Origin: Flavobacterium pallidum
Lineage (GTDB): Bacteria > Bacteroidota > Bacteroidia > Flavobacteriales > Flavobacteriaceae
Length of the DNA: 64,000 nucleotides
Direction of reading: 5' to 3'
NCBI RefSeq assembly: GCF_003097535.1
Contig: NZ_CP029187.1
Coordinates: 1,674,001-1,738,000 of the forward strand
In this document: one piece after another, positions 51,501 through 60,688 of the stretch
How the letters are laid out: the number at the start of each line of letters is the position of its first letter
Numbering within the stretch: the stretch's first letter is position 1
Position numbers and translations under genes: made by a program
Notes under the pieces: generated by a model
Database searches by the model: none
The model's input: the letters and a program-made list of their open reading frames with translations, nothing else
What the model was told of the DNA's origin: nothing

Positions 51501-54500
51501 AATATATAAGCCCCGCAGGCGGTGCGCCGGATTTACATATCAGTGCTGTATTGGTGACGCCCGCTGAAGGAACTGGTGCTGCCATTGCAGGGGTAACCGA
51601 TGATTATGACGGACAGACCCGTTCAGGCTTAACGCCGACTGATATCGGTGCCGATGCAGGAAACTTTACAACCGGGGATTTCACTGCGCCGACAATTTCC
51701 TATACGACACTGACCAATACGACTTCAACGGCCAACAGGACTTTAGCTACAGTAACCATCGCCGATGCCGTGGGTGTTCCTACTGCGGGTGCCTTACAGC
51801 CAAGGATTTATTTCCGTAAAAATGCCGGAACATGGTTCTCAACACAAGGCACACTGATGACCGGTACAGGAACCAGCGGTACGTGGGATTTCATCATCGA
51901 CAATTCGCTGATGGGTGGTGTAGCTATTTCAGATGTGATACAATATTATGTCATTGCCCAGGATGCAGCAGCTAATATTACAACCAATCCATCAGGAGGC
52001 GCTGCCAGTGATGTGAACACGGTTACATCGGCTCCGACTGCAAATTCATACCTCATTGTTTCCACACCTTTGAGCGGAACGTATACTGTAGGCTCAGGCG
52101 GAAGTTTTGCTACAATCACTGCTGCGGTTGCGCAATTCAATGCAGCAGGCGTGAGCGGACCAGTGGTATTTTCGCTAACCGATGCTTCTTATGGCAGTGA
52201 GACTTTTCCAATTACCATTGGTGCTCCTGCTGGTGTAAGTGCAGTAAATACTTTAACAATCCGTCCGGCTACAGGCGTCAATGTTGCCATTACAGGAAGC
52301 AGTGCTACGGCATTGTTTACAATGAATGGTGCAGATTATGTTATCATCGACGGGTCGAACAATCCGGTAACCAATACGATTTGTCCTGCGGTAACATCAA
52401 GCAGGAACCTGACACTGACCAATACCAATACCGGTACGACAAGTGCAGTAGTCTGGCTTCAGACCAATGCTGCGGATGGTGCTACAAATAATATCGTTCG
52501 CAATGCCAACATTCTTGGTAGTGGCAATACGCAAACGCTGTTTGGAATTGGATCGGGCAGCAGCACAATCAGCACCACTTCTTTAGGAACAGGAAACAAC
52601 AATAACACGATTGAGAATAACAATATCTCAAAAACACAATACGGTATTTATTCAGCTGGAGCAAGTGCTGCAAGCAAAAACAGCGGCACGGTGATTAACC
52701 AAAACCTGATCAATACGGCTTCTCCGGATAACGTTTTGAAAACAGGGATTACGGCAGCTTTTGAGAATAACCTTACCATTTCCGGAAATAATGTGGCCAA
52801 TATGAATTTTACAAGTGGCGATACTGCAGGAATTAGTGTGGGATATGTAATTGCATCTGCTTTTTCGACCACAAGCTTCGGGACACAGGAAGCCTCAAAT
52901 GTGACTATTGCCAATAACGTTGTCAATAACGTTGTCAATACAGGTGCGTTTTCGGCAGTTGCGATTGCAGTAGGGCAATCAGCAACAGGAACTACAAATA
53001 TCAATAATAATGCTGTGTTGGCCATTAATTCTAATGGTACCAGTGGTGATTTCGGCGCGGGTATCTTCATTAACAGTGCTGCGGGATCTACATTGAATGT
53101 GTATTTTAACTCAGTATACATGTCGGGAGGAACAACTGCGTCAGTGGTTACGGCAGGAGGAAATTATGCCATGGCTATTGGAGGAAGCGGAGCAGGTACA
53201 GCGACGAATGTCAGGAATAATATTTTTGAGAACACAACAACAACCAATATGAATGGTTATACTGTGGGTATTGCCTATTCCACCTTTACAGGGCTTACTT
53301 TAGGAAACAATAACTATTTCAAGCCTGCAACAGGAAATTTCATTTATGGAAGGACCGGAGGTTTGAATAGCGGAACGAATGTTACTACGGTGCCAATTAT
53401 TGCAGGGGAGACGGGATCGATTACTACAGATCCGCTTTACAACAGTACTACTAATTTAGTGCTACAGATAGGTTCTCCGGCCGTAGGTGCAGGAGCATCA
53501 GGTTTGGGGATCACAACGGATATTGTTTGCGCTGCAAGAGCTGGTTCACCTTCATTGGGTGCTTATGAAACACCCTCTGATTTAAGTGGACCAACCATAA
53601 ATTACACCCCATTGGCATCAGCCTGTACTGGCGGGGCCAGAACCCTTACCGCAACTATCAGTGATCCAAGCAATGTAGGTACGGGTGCCGGTTTGCCGGT
53701 GGCTTACTATAAGATTAATAATGGTACATATACTGCGGCAACAGGAACATTTGTTTCGGGGAATACTTATAATTTTTCTATCGGTACCGGAAGTGTTTCA
53801 GGCGATGTTGTGTCTTATTATATAGTGGCACAGGATCAGAATGGTACGATAAATGTGAGTGCTTTCCCGGCGGCGGGCGCAACAGGATTTACAGCCAATC
53901 CGCCAGCAGCTTCAACACCACCGACTACGCCGAGCAGCTATACTGTAAATTATACGCTTAACGGAACCTACACTGTAGGAACAGGCGGCACCTTTGTTAC
54001 TTTGACAGCGGCAGTTGCTGCTTATAACGGCGGGTGCAGTATTACAGGGCCGGTGGTATTCAGCCTGACTGACGCTACTTATGCTTCGGAAACTTATCCG
54101 ATAACAATCAATTCAAACGCTGGTGCCAATGCTACAAATACACTGACGATTAAGCCGACACAAGCCAATACAGTCTTTACGGGAACAAGTTCCTCAGCAT
54201 TGGTTGTCATCAACGGTGCTGATTATGTTACGATTGACGGATCAACTTCGGCAACTGCAAATACGGTTTGCCCGGCTTCTGCGGCAAGCAGGAATATTAC
54301 TTTTACAAATAACAGTACAAGTACAACAAGTGCCGTAATCTGGCTGCAGACTGCAACCGGTGATGGTGCGACAAACAATACCGTGAAAAACTGTAACCTG
54401 ACTGGCAGCGGAAATACACAAACATTGTTTGGTGTCGGATCAGGATCGTCAAGCATCAGTGCTTCATCGAGTGGAACAGGAAATAACTCCAATAGTTTTG

Positions 54501-57500
54501 TAAATAATAACATCAGCAAAACTAAAAATGGAATCTATTCTAAAGGCTTAAGTGCTGCCAATAAAAATACCGGAACGATCATCAACCAAAACGTTATTAC
54601 TGCTGCTTCACCAAATAACATAGCGACAGCGGGTATCCTGGTGGGTTTCGAAAACGGCATTACAGTGTCGGGAAATAATATCGGCAACGTCCAGAGCCCG
54701 GACGATGATGCGTTTGGTATCGCTTTGGGTGGAACAGCAATTTCAACGACAACGTTTACCGGTAATGAAGTGATTAACGCAACAGTGACCAACAATACGA
54801 TAGGCATTATCAGGGGAGCCGATACCTTCTCTTCTATCGGTGTGTATATTCCTACTACGACCAATACAGGAACTACACTGATCGCTAATAATATGATTAG
54901 CGGTGCCAATTCAAATGGTACCAGCCCGGATCTGGGTGCCGGTATTTTCCTTGGAAATGTTGTTGGGACAGTGAATGTATTTTACAACACCATTACCGTG
55001 ACCGGCTCTGTTTGGACGAGTACTGCAACATGGCCATCACTTGGATTGGCTTCGACAAGCGCTGCAACTGTGCTTAACATCAGGAACAACATTTTTACGT
55101 CAACCGGATCAACAGGTGCCAACCTGAACAGGGCGATGGGATTTGCATACAATACATTTACAAACCTGACTTCCGATAATAACGACTTATTTGCCAATGG
55201 CACCGGTGCTGCTGTTGTGCAGACAGTAACATTGACCAATGCCGGAGCAACTTCCTATACTAATTTAAGCGGTGCCGGAAGCTGGAATGCTTTTAGTGGT
55301 AAAGACGGGAATTCAGTGAGTTATCTTCCGACATTTACTTCTGCAACCGACCTGCATATTAATAATACCGTGGCTGCGAACAGTACGAGTTTGAACGCAA
55401 AAGCGGCTGTGGTTTCAGTAACTACAGATTTTGATTGTGCAACACGCGATGCGGCTACACCGGATATCGGTGCAGATGAATTTGTAGGCTGTACGGTACC
55501 TACTTCTTTCAGCTATACAACGAGTACTGTTGTGGCTTGTACCAATAATGCCATTGCGGCCAATAATCCGTCATTTACGGGAAGTGCAGCAACGTCTTAT
55601 TCCATACTTCCTGCATTGCCATCAGGATTGTCCCTCAATACCAGTACAGGTGTAATTTCGGGAACACCGACGGTAGCTGCCGCTGCTGCAAATTATACGA
55701 TTACGGTAAACAACACCTGCGGAAGTACTACTGCCGTGGTCAACCTCACTGTAAACAGTCCTGTCGATTATGCGAATTTACAGTATCCTGCTACAGGCCA
55801 TATTTGCACTTCGGGTAATTTTGATGCTTATGGACAAGTGTATAAGTCAGGTGTAACCGAAGCTGCGGGACAAGGCGCAGGTATTATTGCCGAACTGGGT
55901 TACAGCACTTCAAATACAGATCCTGCAACATGGACGAATTGGATTGCGGCGACTTTCAATACGCAGTCAGGCAATAATGATGAGTATATAGCCAACCTTT
56001 CAGGATTATCTTCAGGAACTTACTATTATACTTTCCGTTATCATACTAATTCTTGCAATTACCAATACGGCGGTTACAGTGCAGGAGGCGGAAACTTCTG
56101 GGATGGAGTGACTTATGTCAGCGGTGTGCTGACGGTCGATCCGGCATCAGTCGGAGGTGCTGTAACGGGCGGCACAGCAATATGCCAGGGATCTACTAGC
56201 GGTTTATTGACTTTGGGGACGCATACGGGCACTATCGTAAGATGGGAAAGTTCCGTAAGTCCTTTTACGACATGGACACCGATCGCAAATACTGCCAGCA
56301 CCTATACTTCAGGTACGCTTACGCAGACCACTGAATTCAGGGCTGTGGTCCAAAGCGGACTTTGCTCTGAAGCAAATTCCACACCTACCACCGTAACGGT
56401 TGATCCCGCATCAGTTGGCGGAAGCGTAGCAGGCGGCACGACCATCTGCTCCGGCTCAACCAGCGGATTATTGACGTTGTCAGGAAACACTGGCACTATC
56501 GTAAGATGGGAAAGCTCAGTTTCTCCATTTACAACCTGGAGCCCGATTGCTAATATTGCGAGTACTTACACTTCAGGTACGCTTACACAAACCACCCAAT
56601 TCAGGGCTGTGGTTCAAAGCGGCGCTTGCGCAGAAGCAAATTCGACGTCAACTACCGTAACGGTTGATCCTGCATCTAATGGAGGGACTGTCTTAGGCGG
56701 TACAACAATCTGCTCAGGCTCAACCAGTGGATTATTGACGTTGTCAGGTGAAACCGGAACAATCGTAAGATGGGAAAGCTCGGTTTCTCCGTTTACAACA
56801 TGGAGCCCGATTGCAAATATTACCAATACTTACACTTCAGGTGCACTTACCCAGACTACCCAATTCAGGGCTGTGGTACAGAACGGTGCTTGCGGCGAGG
56901 CTAACGCTGCAGCGGCTACCGTAACTGTTTCGCCTGCTTCTGTCGGCGGTACGGTAAGCGGCGGTTCAACTACATGTAATGGTTCAAGCAGCGTATTGAC
57001 ATTGTCAGGTCACACGGGTGCTGTAGTAAGATGGGAAAGTTCAGTTTCCCCATTCACGACGTGGAGCCCGATTGCCCATACGGGCACGACATATATGACA
57101 GGGCCAATTACTGTAGAGACGCATTTCCGTGCGGTTGTACAAAGCGGTCCATGTGCTTCGGCCACTTCTTCTGAAACAATTGTTACGGTAGGAGGTAATA
57201 CAACAACATGGAGTGCAGGAGCATGGAGCAATGGTACGCCTAACTCTCTAAGCGCTGCAATCATCAACGGTAACTTCACCGCTGTAGCCGATCTTAACGC
57301 CTGTACACTGACGATCCAGAGCGGAACCGTAACGGTTTCAGGTGGTTTTGATTTCTACGTAAACGGTAAAGTGACCGTCAGCGGCGGAAGCCTTACTTTC
57401 GAGGACGGTTCTGACCTGGTGCAGTCGCAGGACATCGCCAACACAGGTAACATCAAATACAAGAGGACGGCGAACCTGATCCGTCAGGATTATGTTTACT

Positions 57501-58738
57501 GGTCTTCCCCGGTATCAGGACAGTTGCTGCAACCGTTCTCACCGAACACGCTTAACACGCGTTTCTACAACCTTGACGAGCCAACGAACGCTTTTGTTCA
57601 GATCGCTTCGCCATCAACCACTTCGTTTGATGCTGCCAAAGGTTACATGATCCGTTCTGCGAACAACCACCCAACGACACTTACCCCATGGACAGGAACG
57701 TTCACCGGAGTGCCCCGCAACGGTGAGTACACGATCCCGGTAACGGTGAGTGGCCAGGGCTACAACATGATCGGTAACCCTTACCCGTCTACTGTTGATG
57801 CTGACCTTTTCCTTGCCGAGCCAGGAAACGCAGGTACGCTTTACTTCTGGACGCACATCAGCCAGGCTGCCGCTTCAGGAGCGAACTATGCTACCTACAA
57901 CACTTTGGGAGGAACTGCTGCACAATCAGGAGGTACTGCGCCTACAGGCGCCATCCGCGGAGGACAAGGTTTCATCCTGCTGAAATCTTCAGCAAGTACG
58001 GCTAAGTTCACCAATGCGATGAGGACTGCTGAAGGTGGTGCTTTCTACAGAAGTGCACAGACGGCTGAGAAACACCGTATGTGGTTCAACCTGAACACAC
58101 CGGCACACGCGATGAACCAGATCCTTGTAGGTTACGCCGAAGGCGCTACGATGGGTGAGGATGTCGCTATGGACGGTAGGTCTATCGAAGGCGGTTCATC
58201 GATTTCGAGTTTGATCGGTAATGACAATTATGTCATCCAGGCCCGTCCGCTTCCATTCGTGGATACCGACGTGGTGCCATTAGGCTTCAATGCCGCTACG
58301 GCCGGAACTTACATCATCGAGCTGGATCACATGGACGGCTTGTTCTCAGGGGACCAGAATGTTTACCTTAAGGATAACCTCCTTGGGGTGACGCACAACA
58401 TCAAGCAGGGGGCTTACAGCTTCGCTTCAGCTGAAGGCTCATTCGCCAACAGGTTCGAAGTGGTGTACCAGTCTTCACCGCTTGGGGTTGACACGCCAAC
58501 ATTTGATGCGAACAGCGTAGTGGTTTACAAAGACCAGGGCATGCTTCACATCAATTCAGGTAAAGTCGTGATGTCAGGGGTTAAGATCTTCGACATCCGC
58601 GGCAGGCTGATTTATGAGCGTGGTGCGATCAATGCTTCAGAGGCCGTGTTGAACGACCTTAGGGCAGAGGAGCAGGTATTGCTTGTTCAGATCACTTCGG
58701 TTGACAATGAGGTGGTGACCAGGAAGGTCGCTTACTAA
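48566..58738 (+). CDS. Giant T9SS-secreted adhesin-like protein, 3390 residues
   Basis: The signal peptide lies at residues 14-34 (cleavage near LFAQ). The body is built of right-handed parallel beta-helix stretches (about residues 330-1030, then two related modules at about 1169-1672 and 1795-2309, both opening with GTYTVG(S/T)GG(S/T)F and holding GADYV(I/T)IDGS), with interspersed Ig-like pieces (about 1050-1160, 1680-1790 and 2312-2397). Four tandem 88-residue repeats follow at 2525-2876 (RWESSVSPFTTW each time). The C-terminal 433 residues (2958-3390) are identical to those of the protein at 36354 and carry the type C-like T9SS sorting signal. An extracellular structural or adhesive role is likely; beta-helices could also bind or cut polysaccharide, but no catalytic residues were identified. 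Confidence 0.88.
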   Translation: MKKELQNLTEKAAHFLSVALMIVMLAGFSTPLFAQPASMSVNQDVSGTYTNTTMTLKGGVFQARFQENGSGTSAGTRNWQFNTDGYFNTWGVKSTNGASTVNLSAYNTTIQPNAATASGNFEGGPGYNNKGRLPATQANYYYTYNLMKGSSYADQLMSVLETSYNPVTLSSVAQSGGTFGGRTVTITTSGTPNASENIYVRYSTNNFSTSALVLATGSGTTWTATIPWQSAAVSFYVYSSPRTLSAINADVTANGQQVHDTSMLNLNNNSGSNYSWTPATGAIIVSSTGGTGSAGTGYSTFTTTTTGVFAALNGGAVHTGTVTVLITADVTTEPGSVALNNSAAWTAMTVNPSGARTVSGTLVGAPLFDFNGADNVTVNGLNSGGNSLTISNLSTSSTSGTSTIRFQADATSNTITNCSVLGSSTMPVGTNGGNIWFGSGATTTGNDTNTISSCNIGPAGGNLPSKGIYFSGTTTTTTLNNSGNTITSNNIFDIFNGGVESAGIYSTTGATANIFTNNKFYQTATRTFTTTVLHSAIKVTNTTSAAGFTITGNTIGFASNTGTGVYTLTGSTGRFAGIVFNGLNGGTVSNIDSNTIAGISMTGVTSSGTTTSSPFTGILINEGVTTCNTNIIGSQSTTGSIVFSTNTTTGTDIYGILNFGSNLWTSNSNQIGSMTITNAGASGAFIVYGIRCWTGSGVTWIASSNLVGGTVANSIQNNCTSTTAQLIGMNGNAPASTLTNNTVRNLVATGGTGTSTTASVIGISSTGTSASHTLTSNTIYTLSNTNTTAASNVAGILFGGSTANTVERNFMYDLTATTNSASAEISGIKVSAGTTTFKNNMIAIGAGVSNAIQINGISEPSSTGTDNFYNNSVYIGGTVTAGTANSFAFNSTQTTVTRAFRNNIFVNARSNSGATGKNYIVRVGGTTVNPGGLTINNNIYYGTGTGSVFGFFNSLDVANLGAWQTAVGQDAASLYGDPKYISPAGGAPDLHISAVLVTPAEGTGAAIAGVTDDYDGQTRSGLTPTDIGADAGNFTTGDFTAPTISYTTLTNTTSTANRTLATVTIADAVGVPTAGALQPRIYFRKNAGTWFSTQGTLMTGTGTSGTWDFIIDNSLMGGVAISDVIQYYVIAQDAAANITTNPSGGAASDVNTVTSAPTANSYLIVSTPLSGTYTVGSGGSFATITAAVAQFNAAGVSGPVVFSLTDASYGSETFPITIGAPAGVSAVNTLTIRPATGVNVAITGSSATALFTMNGADYVIIDGSNNPVTNTICPAVTSSRNLTLTNTNTGTTSAVVWLQTNAADGATNNIVRNANILGSGNTQTLFGIGSGSSTISTTSLGTGNNNNTIENNNISKTQYGIYSAGASAASKNSGTVINQNLINTASPDNVLKTGITAAFENNLTISGNNVANMNFTSGDTAGISVGYVIASAFSTTSFGTQEASNVTIANNVVNNVVNTGAFSAVAIAVGQSATGTTNINNNAVLAINSNGTSGDFGAGIFINSAAGSTLNVYFNSVYMSGGTTASVVTAGGNYAMAIGGSGAGTATNVRNNIFENTTTTNMNGYTVGIAYSTFTGLTLGNNNYFKPATGNFIYGRTGGLNSGTNVTTVPIIAGETGSITTDPLYNSTTNLVLQIGSPAVGAGASGLGITTDIVCAARAGSPSLGAYETPSDLSGPTINYTPLASACTGGARTLTATISDPSNVGTGAGLPVAYYKINNGTYTAATGTFVSGNTYNFSIGTGSVSGDVVSYYIVAQDQNGTINVSAFPAAGATGFTANPPAASTPPTTPSSYTVNYTLNGTYTVGTGGTFVTLTAAVAAYNGGCSITGPVVFSLTDATYASETYPITINSNAGANATNTLTIKPTQANTVFTGTSSSALVVINGADYVTIDGSTSATANTVCPASAASRNITFTNNSTSTTSAVIWLQTATGDGATNNTVKNCNLTGSGNTQTLFGVGSGSSSISASSSGTGNNSNSFVNNNISKTKNGIYSKGLSAANKNTGTIINQNVITAASPNNIATAGILVGFENGITVSGNNIGNVQSPDDDAFGIALGGTAISTTTFTGNEVINATVTNNTIGIIRGADTFSSIGVYIPTTTNTGTTLIANNMISGANSNGTSPDLGAGIFLGNVVGTVNVFYNTITVTGSVWTSTATWPSLGLASTSAATVLNIRNNIFTSTGSTGANLNRAMGFAYNTFTNLTSDNNDLFANGTGAAVVQTVTLTNAGATSYTNLSGAGSWNAFSGKDGNSVSYLPTFTSATDLHINNTVAANSTSLNAKAAVVSVTTDFDCATRDAATPDIGADEFVGCTVPTSFSYTTSTVVACTNNAIAANNPSFTGSAATSYSILPALPSGLSLNTSTGVISGTPTVAAAAANYTITVNNTCGSTTAVVNLTVNSPVDYANLQYPATGHICTSGNFDAYGQVYKSGVTEAAGQGAGIIAELGYSTSNTDPATWTNWIAATFNTQSGNNDEYIANLSGLSSGTYYYTFRYHTNSCNYQYGGYSAGGGNFWDGVTYVSGVLTVDPASVGGAVTGGTAICQGSTSGLLTLGTHTGTIVRWESSVSPFTTWTPIANTASTYTSGTLTQTTEFRAVVQSGLCSEANSTPTTVTVDPASVGGSVAGGTTICSGSTSGLLTLSGNTGTIVRWESSVSPFTTWSPIANIASTYTSGTLTQTTQFRAVVQSGACAEANSTSTTVTVDPASNGGTVLGGTTICSGSTSGLLTLSGETGTIVRWESSVSPFTTWSPIANITNTYTSGALTQTTQFRAVVQNGACGEANAAAATVTVSPASVGGTVSGGSTTCNGSSSVLTLSGHTGAVVRWESSVSPFTTWSPIAHTGTTYMTGPITVETHFRAVVQSGPCASATSSETIVTVGGNTTTWSAGAWSNGTPNSLSAAIINGNFTAVADLNACTLTIQSGTVTVSGGFDFYVNGKVTVSGGSLTFEDGSDLVQSQDIANTGNIKYKRTANLIRQDYVYWSSPVSGQLLQPFSPNTLNTRFYNLDEPTNAFVQIASPSTTSFDAAKGYMIRSANNHPTTLTPWTGTFTGVPRNGEYTIPVTVSGQGYNMIGNPYPSTVDADLFLAEPGNAGTLYFWTHISQAAASGANYATYNTLGGTAAQSGGTAPTGAIRGGQGFILLKSSASTAKFTNAMRTAEGGAFYRSAQTAEKHRMWFNLNTPAHAMNQILVGYAEGATMGEDVAMDGRSIEGGSSISSLIGNDNYVIQARPLPFVDTDVVPLGFNAATAGTYIIELDHMDGLFSGDQNVYLKDNLLGVTHNIKQGAYSFASAEGSFANRFEVVYQSSPLGVDTPTFDANSVVVYKDQGMLHINSGKVVMSGVKIFDIRGRLIYERGAINASEAVLNDLRAEEQVLLVQITSVDNEVVTRKVAY
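52071..55490 (+). repeat. Two related beta-helix modules inside the second giant gene
   Basis: Encoded modules from about 52071-53580 and 53950-55490 align along their length: both open with GTYTVG(S/T)GG(S/T)F, contain GPVVFSLTDA, NGADYV and GSGNTQTLFG(I/V)GSGSS, then NNNISKT and INQN(L/V)I. Each is about 500 residues. The order of blocks is the same in both, indicating an internal duplication that has since diverged. Confidence 0.85.
56138..57193 (+). repeat. Four tandem 88-codon repeats in the second giant gene
   Basis: Units start at 56138, 56402, 56666 and 56930, spaced exactly 264 bp. Each encodes a variant of PASVGG...GLLTLSG...IVRWESSVSPFTTWSPIA...FRAVVQSG. The fourth unit has diverged and shortened ends. 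The high DNA similarity between units 2 and 3 suggests recent expansion. Confidence 0.93.
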
Positions 58739-58799
58739 GTTTCACTGAAACATCAATAAAAGAAACCTCCTGAGCAATCAGGAGGTTTTTTGTTTTTGT
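57437..58799 (+). repeat. 1363-bp duplicated 3' end, copy 2 (partner 46929-48291)
   Basis: Second copy of the C-terminal module and terminator, 99.1% identical to copy 1. The differences are 12 synonymous changes. The boundary is sharp at the left end: upstream of 57437 the two genes share only moderate similarity (NGNFTAVADLNAC region). Confidence 0.97.
58763..58794 (+). terminator. Terminator of the second giant gene
   Basis: Exact copy of the terminator at 48255-48286: an 11-bp stem, GCAA loop, T run. It separates the giant gene from the export cluster. Confidence 0.93.
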
Positions 58800-58837
58800 A
58801 ATATTAATTTGTGTATCCGCAATTATCCTTAAATGAC

Positions 58838-58845
58838 TATATTTG
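58838..58845 (+). promoter_or_regulatory. Promoter -7 box of the polysaccharide export cluster
   Basis: TATATTTG matches TAnnTTTG exactly, 21 bp before the ATG at 58867. A TTG at 58809 has a spacer of 26, slightly long. It follows directly after the terminator of the second giant gene, so the cluster has its own start. Confidence 0.65.
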
Positions 58846-58866
58846 GATTCTCGAAAAATAACCTGA

Positions 58867-59730
58867 ATGGATCAAAAAAAGAGTGAAGACTGGCTTTTTG
58901 AAATAACACCTAAAAACAAATTCTTCAGCCTGCACTTAAAAGAAGTCTGGCAGTACAGGGATCTTTTGATGCTTTTTGTCAAGCGGGATATCATTACACT
59001 TTACAAGCAAACTATCTTAGGCCCGCTTTGGTATTTGATACAACCGCTCTTTACATCTGTAATTTTTACCATCATCTTTAATAATGTTGCAGGTATAGAT
59101 ACGGGCACAATACCCCCGTTTCTGTTTAACCTGACGAGTATTACCGCATGGAATTATTTTTCAGCATGCCTTACTTCAACTTCAGATACTTTTAAGGCAA
59201 ATGCAGGACTTTTCGGCAAAGTATATTTTCCCAGGATCATCATGCCGTTATCCATAGTAATTTCTAACCTTTTGAAATTCGGACTGCAACTGGCCATTTT
59301 GATTTCTTTCTACATCTATTATATCTTTATGGGATTTGATATTTGCCCAAACAAAACCATTGTATTTTTCCCGGTATTGATAATTTTAATGGGCGTCCTT
59401 GGTTTGGGATTTGGCATGATGATTTCGTCAATGGTTACTAAATACAGGGATCTCACGTTTCTCGTTACATTCGGAGTACAATTATTAATGTATGTTTCGG
59501 CTGTAAACTATCCGATAGCACTTATAAGAAACAAAATGCCTGCTTTTTCATGGATTGTAGAGTGGAATCCCATGGCATTTATTATCGAGACGACAAGATA
59601 TATGGTGTTGGATACGGGTAGTTTTTCATCGTCAGGATTTATTTATACGATTGCTTTTACTACAATAATATTCATTTTAGGCGTATTTATTTTCAACAGG
59701 GCTGAAAAAAGTTTTATCGACACTGTCTGA
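58867..59730 (+). CDS. wzm: ABC-type polysaccharide export permease (Wzm-like)
   Basis: Inner-membrane permease of the ABC-2 type, 287 residues. The short cytosolic start ends with HLKEVWQYRDLLMLFVKRDIITLYKQTILGPLWYLIQPL, the typical amphipathic entry helix of Wzm/KpsM-type transporters, followed by six membrane segments (e.g. LFTSVIFTIIFNNV, LAILISFYIYYIFM, FPVLIILMGVLGLGFGMMISSMV, TIAFTTIIFILGVFIFN). It exports lipid-linked polysaccharide such as O-antigen. Its ATPase partner is the Wzt-like gene four genes downstream, at the window edge. Confidence 0.92.
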   Translation: MDQKKSEDWLFEITPKNKFFSLHLKEVWQYRDLLMLFVKRDIITLYKQTILGPLWYLIQPLFTSVIFTIIFNNVAGIDTGTIPPFLFNLTSITAWNYFSACLTSTSDTFKANAGLFGKVYFPRIIMPLSIVISNLLKFGLQLAILISFYIYYIFMGFDICPNKTIVFFPVLIILMGVLGLGFGMMISSMVTKYRDLTFLVTFGVQLLMYVSAVNYPIALIRNKMPAFSWIVEWNPMAFIIETTRYMVLDTGSFSSSGFIYTIAFTTIIFILGVFIFNRAEKSFIDTV

Positions 59731-59755
59731 TAAAGCCTATATTTAAAACTAAAAG

Positions 59756-60688
59756 ATGATTGAAAAATCAGCTAAAATATTTATTACCGGACACTCAGGG
59801 ATGTTGGGTTCAAAGACCTTACAGCGCTTCAAAGATACGGGGTATAAATCAATACTTACAGCCACGCACAGCGCGCTGGACTTAAAAGATCAGGCTTCCG
59901 TGAACCGGTTTTTTTTGGACAACAAGCCGGATTATGTGATCCATATTGCAGCTAAAGTGGGAGGTATCAATGCCAATATAAACCATCCGGCTTCCTTTTT
60001 ATACGATAACCTGATGATGCAGGCAAACGTCATCCACGCAGCCTATAGTAACGGTGTGAAAAAGTTCGTATTCATTGCGAGTTCGTGTATCTATCCCAGA
60101 GAGTCACAACAACCCATGCGTGAGGAATACCTTCTTGATGGAAAACCCGAGCCAACGAACGAGGGATATGCCATCGCCAAAATTGCAGGGGTTAAACTAC
60201 TGGAAAGCTATAAGAAACAATATGGCTTTAACGGCTTAAGCCTTATCCCCAGTAACCTCTATGGGCCCAACGATAGTTTTGACCTTGAGCATGCCCATGT
60301 ACTGTCGTCTTTGGTGAAGCGGTTTTCTGATGCAAAAAAGCAAGGACAGAAATCAGTAACTTTATGGGGTTCAGGAATCGCACAAAGGGAATTTCTGCAT
60401 ACCAATGATTTTTCTGAAGCCATTTTGTATTTTTTCGAGAATGAGGTGCCTTATGACTACATCAACATAGGCCCGGGAACAGACATCAGTATAAAGGATC
60501 TTGCCAATCTGATTGCCGCCAAAACTGCGTACGATGGCGAAATTATCTGGGATAAATCAAAACCCGATGGCATGCTGCGCAAATGCATGGATGTGTCCAA
60601 AATGCGGAAGGAAGGATTCAACCCTAAAATCACACTTGAAGATGGTATTGACGAAGTAATTATGAATTATAAAAAGATACAGCCATGA
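59756..60688 (+). CDS. fcl: GDP-L-fucose synthase / ColC-like NAD-dependent epimerase-reductase
   Basis: SDR-family enzyme of 310 residues. The nucleotide-binding glycine motif is TGHSGMLGSK, the catalytic Ser is in VFIASSCIYPRE and Tyr-x-x-x-Lys in EGYAIAK. The fold and motifs (HIAAKVGGINANINHPASFLYDN; LWGSGIAQREFLHTNDF) are those of Fcl/WcaG, which epimerises and reduces GDP-4-keto-6-deoxymannose to GDP-L-fucose. ColC, which performs the same on the 3-deoxy intermediate to give GDP-L-colitose, is a close relative. The neighbour at 60685 makes the second option possible. The stop overlaps the next start by 4 bp (ATGA), indicating coupling. Confidence 0.88.
   Translation: MIEKSAKIFITGHSGMLGSKTLQRFKDTGYKSILTATHSALDLKDQASVNRFFLDNKPDYVIHIAAKVGGINANINHPASFLYDNLMMQANVIHAAYSNGVKKFVFIASSCIYPRESQQPMREEYLLDGKPEPTNEGYAIAKIAGVKLLESYKKQYGFNGLSLIPSNLYGPNDSFDLEHAHVLSSLVKRFSDAKKQGQKSVTLWGSGIAQREFLHTNDFSEAILYFFENEVPYDYINIGPGTDISIKDLANLIAAKTAYDGEIIWDKSKPDGMLRKCMDVSKMRKEGFNPKITLEDGIDEVIMNYKKIQP

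Noticed and set aside
38816..57279. Long minus-strand open frames of 80-190 codons inside both giant genes
   Set aside because: They are shadows of the plus-strand genes; the repetitive, threonine-rich composition removes stops on the other strand and their translations (many V, P, A) resemble no protein and lack starts or signals.
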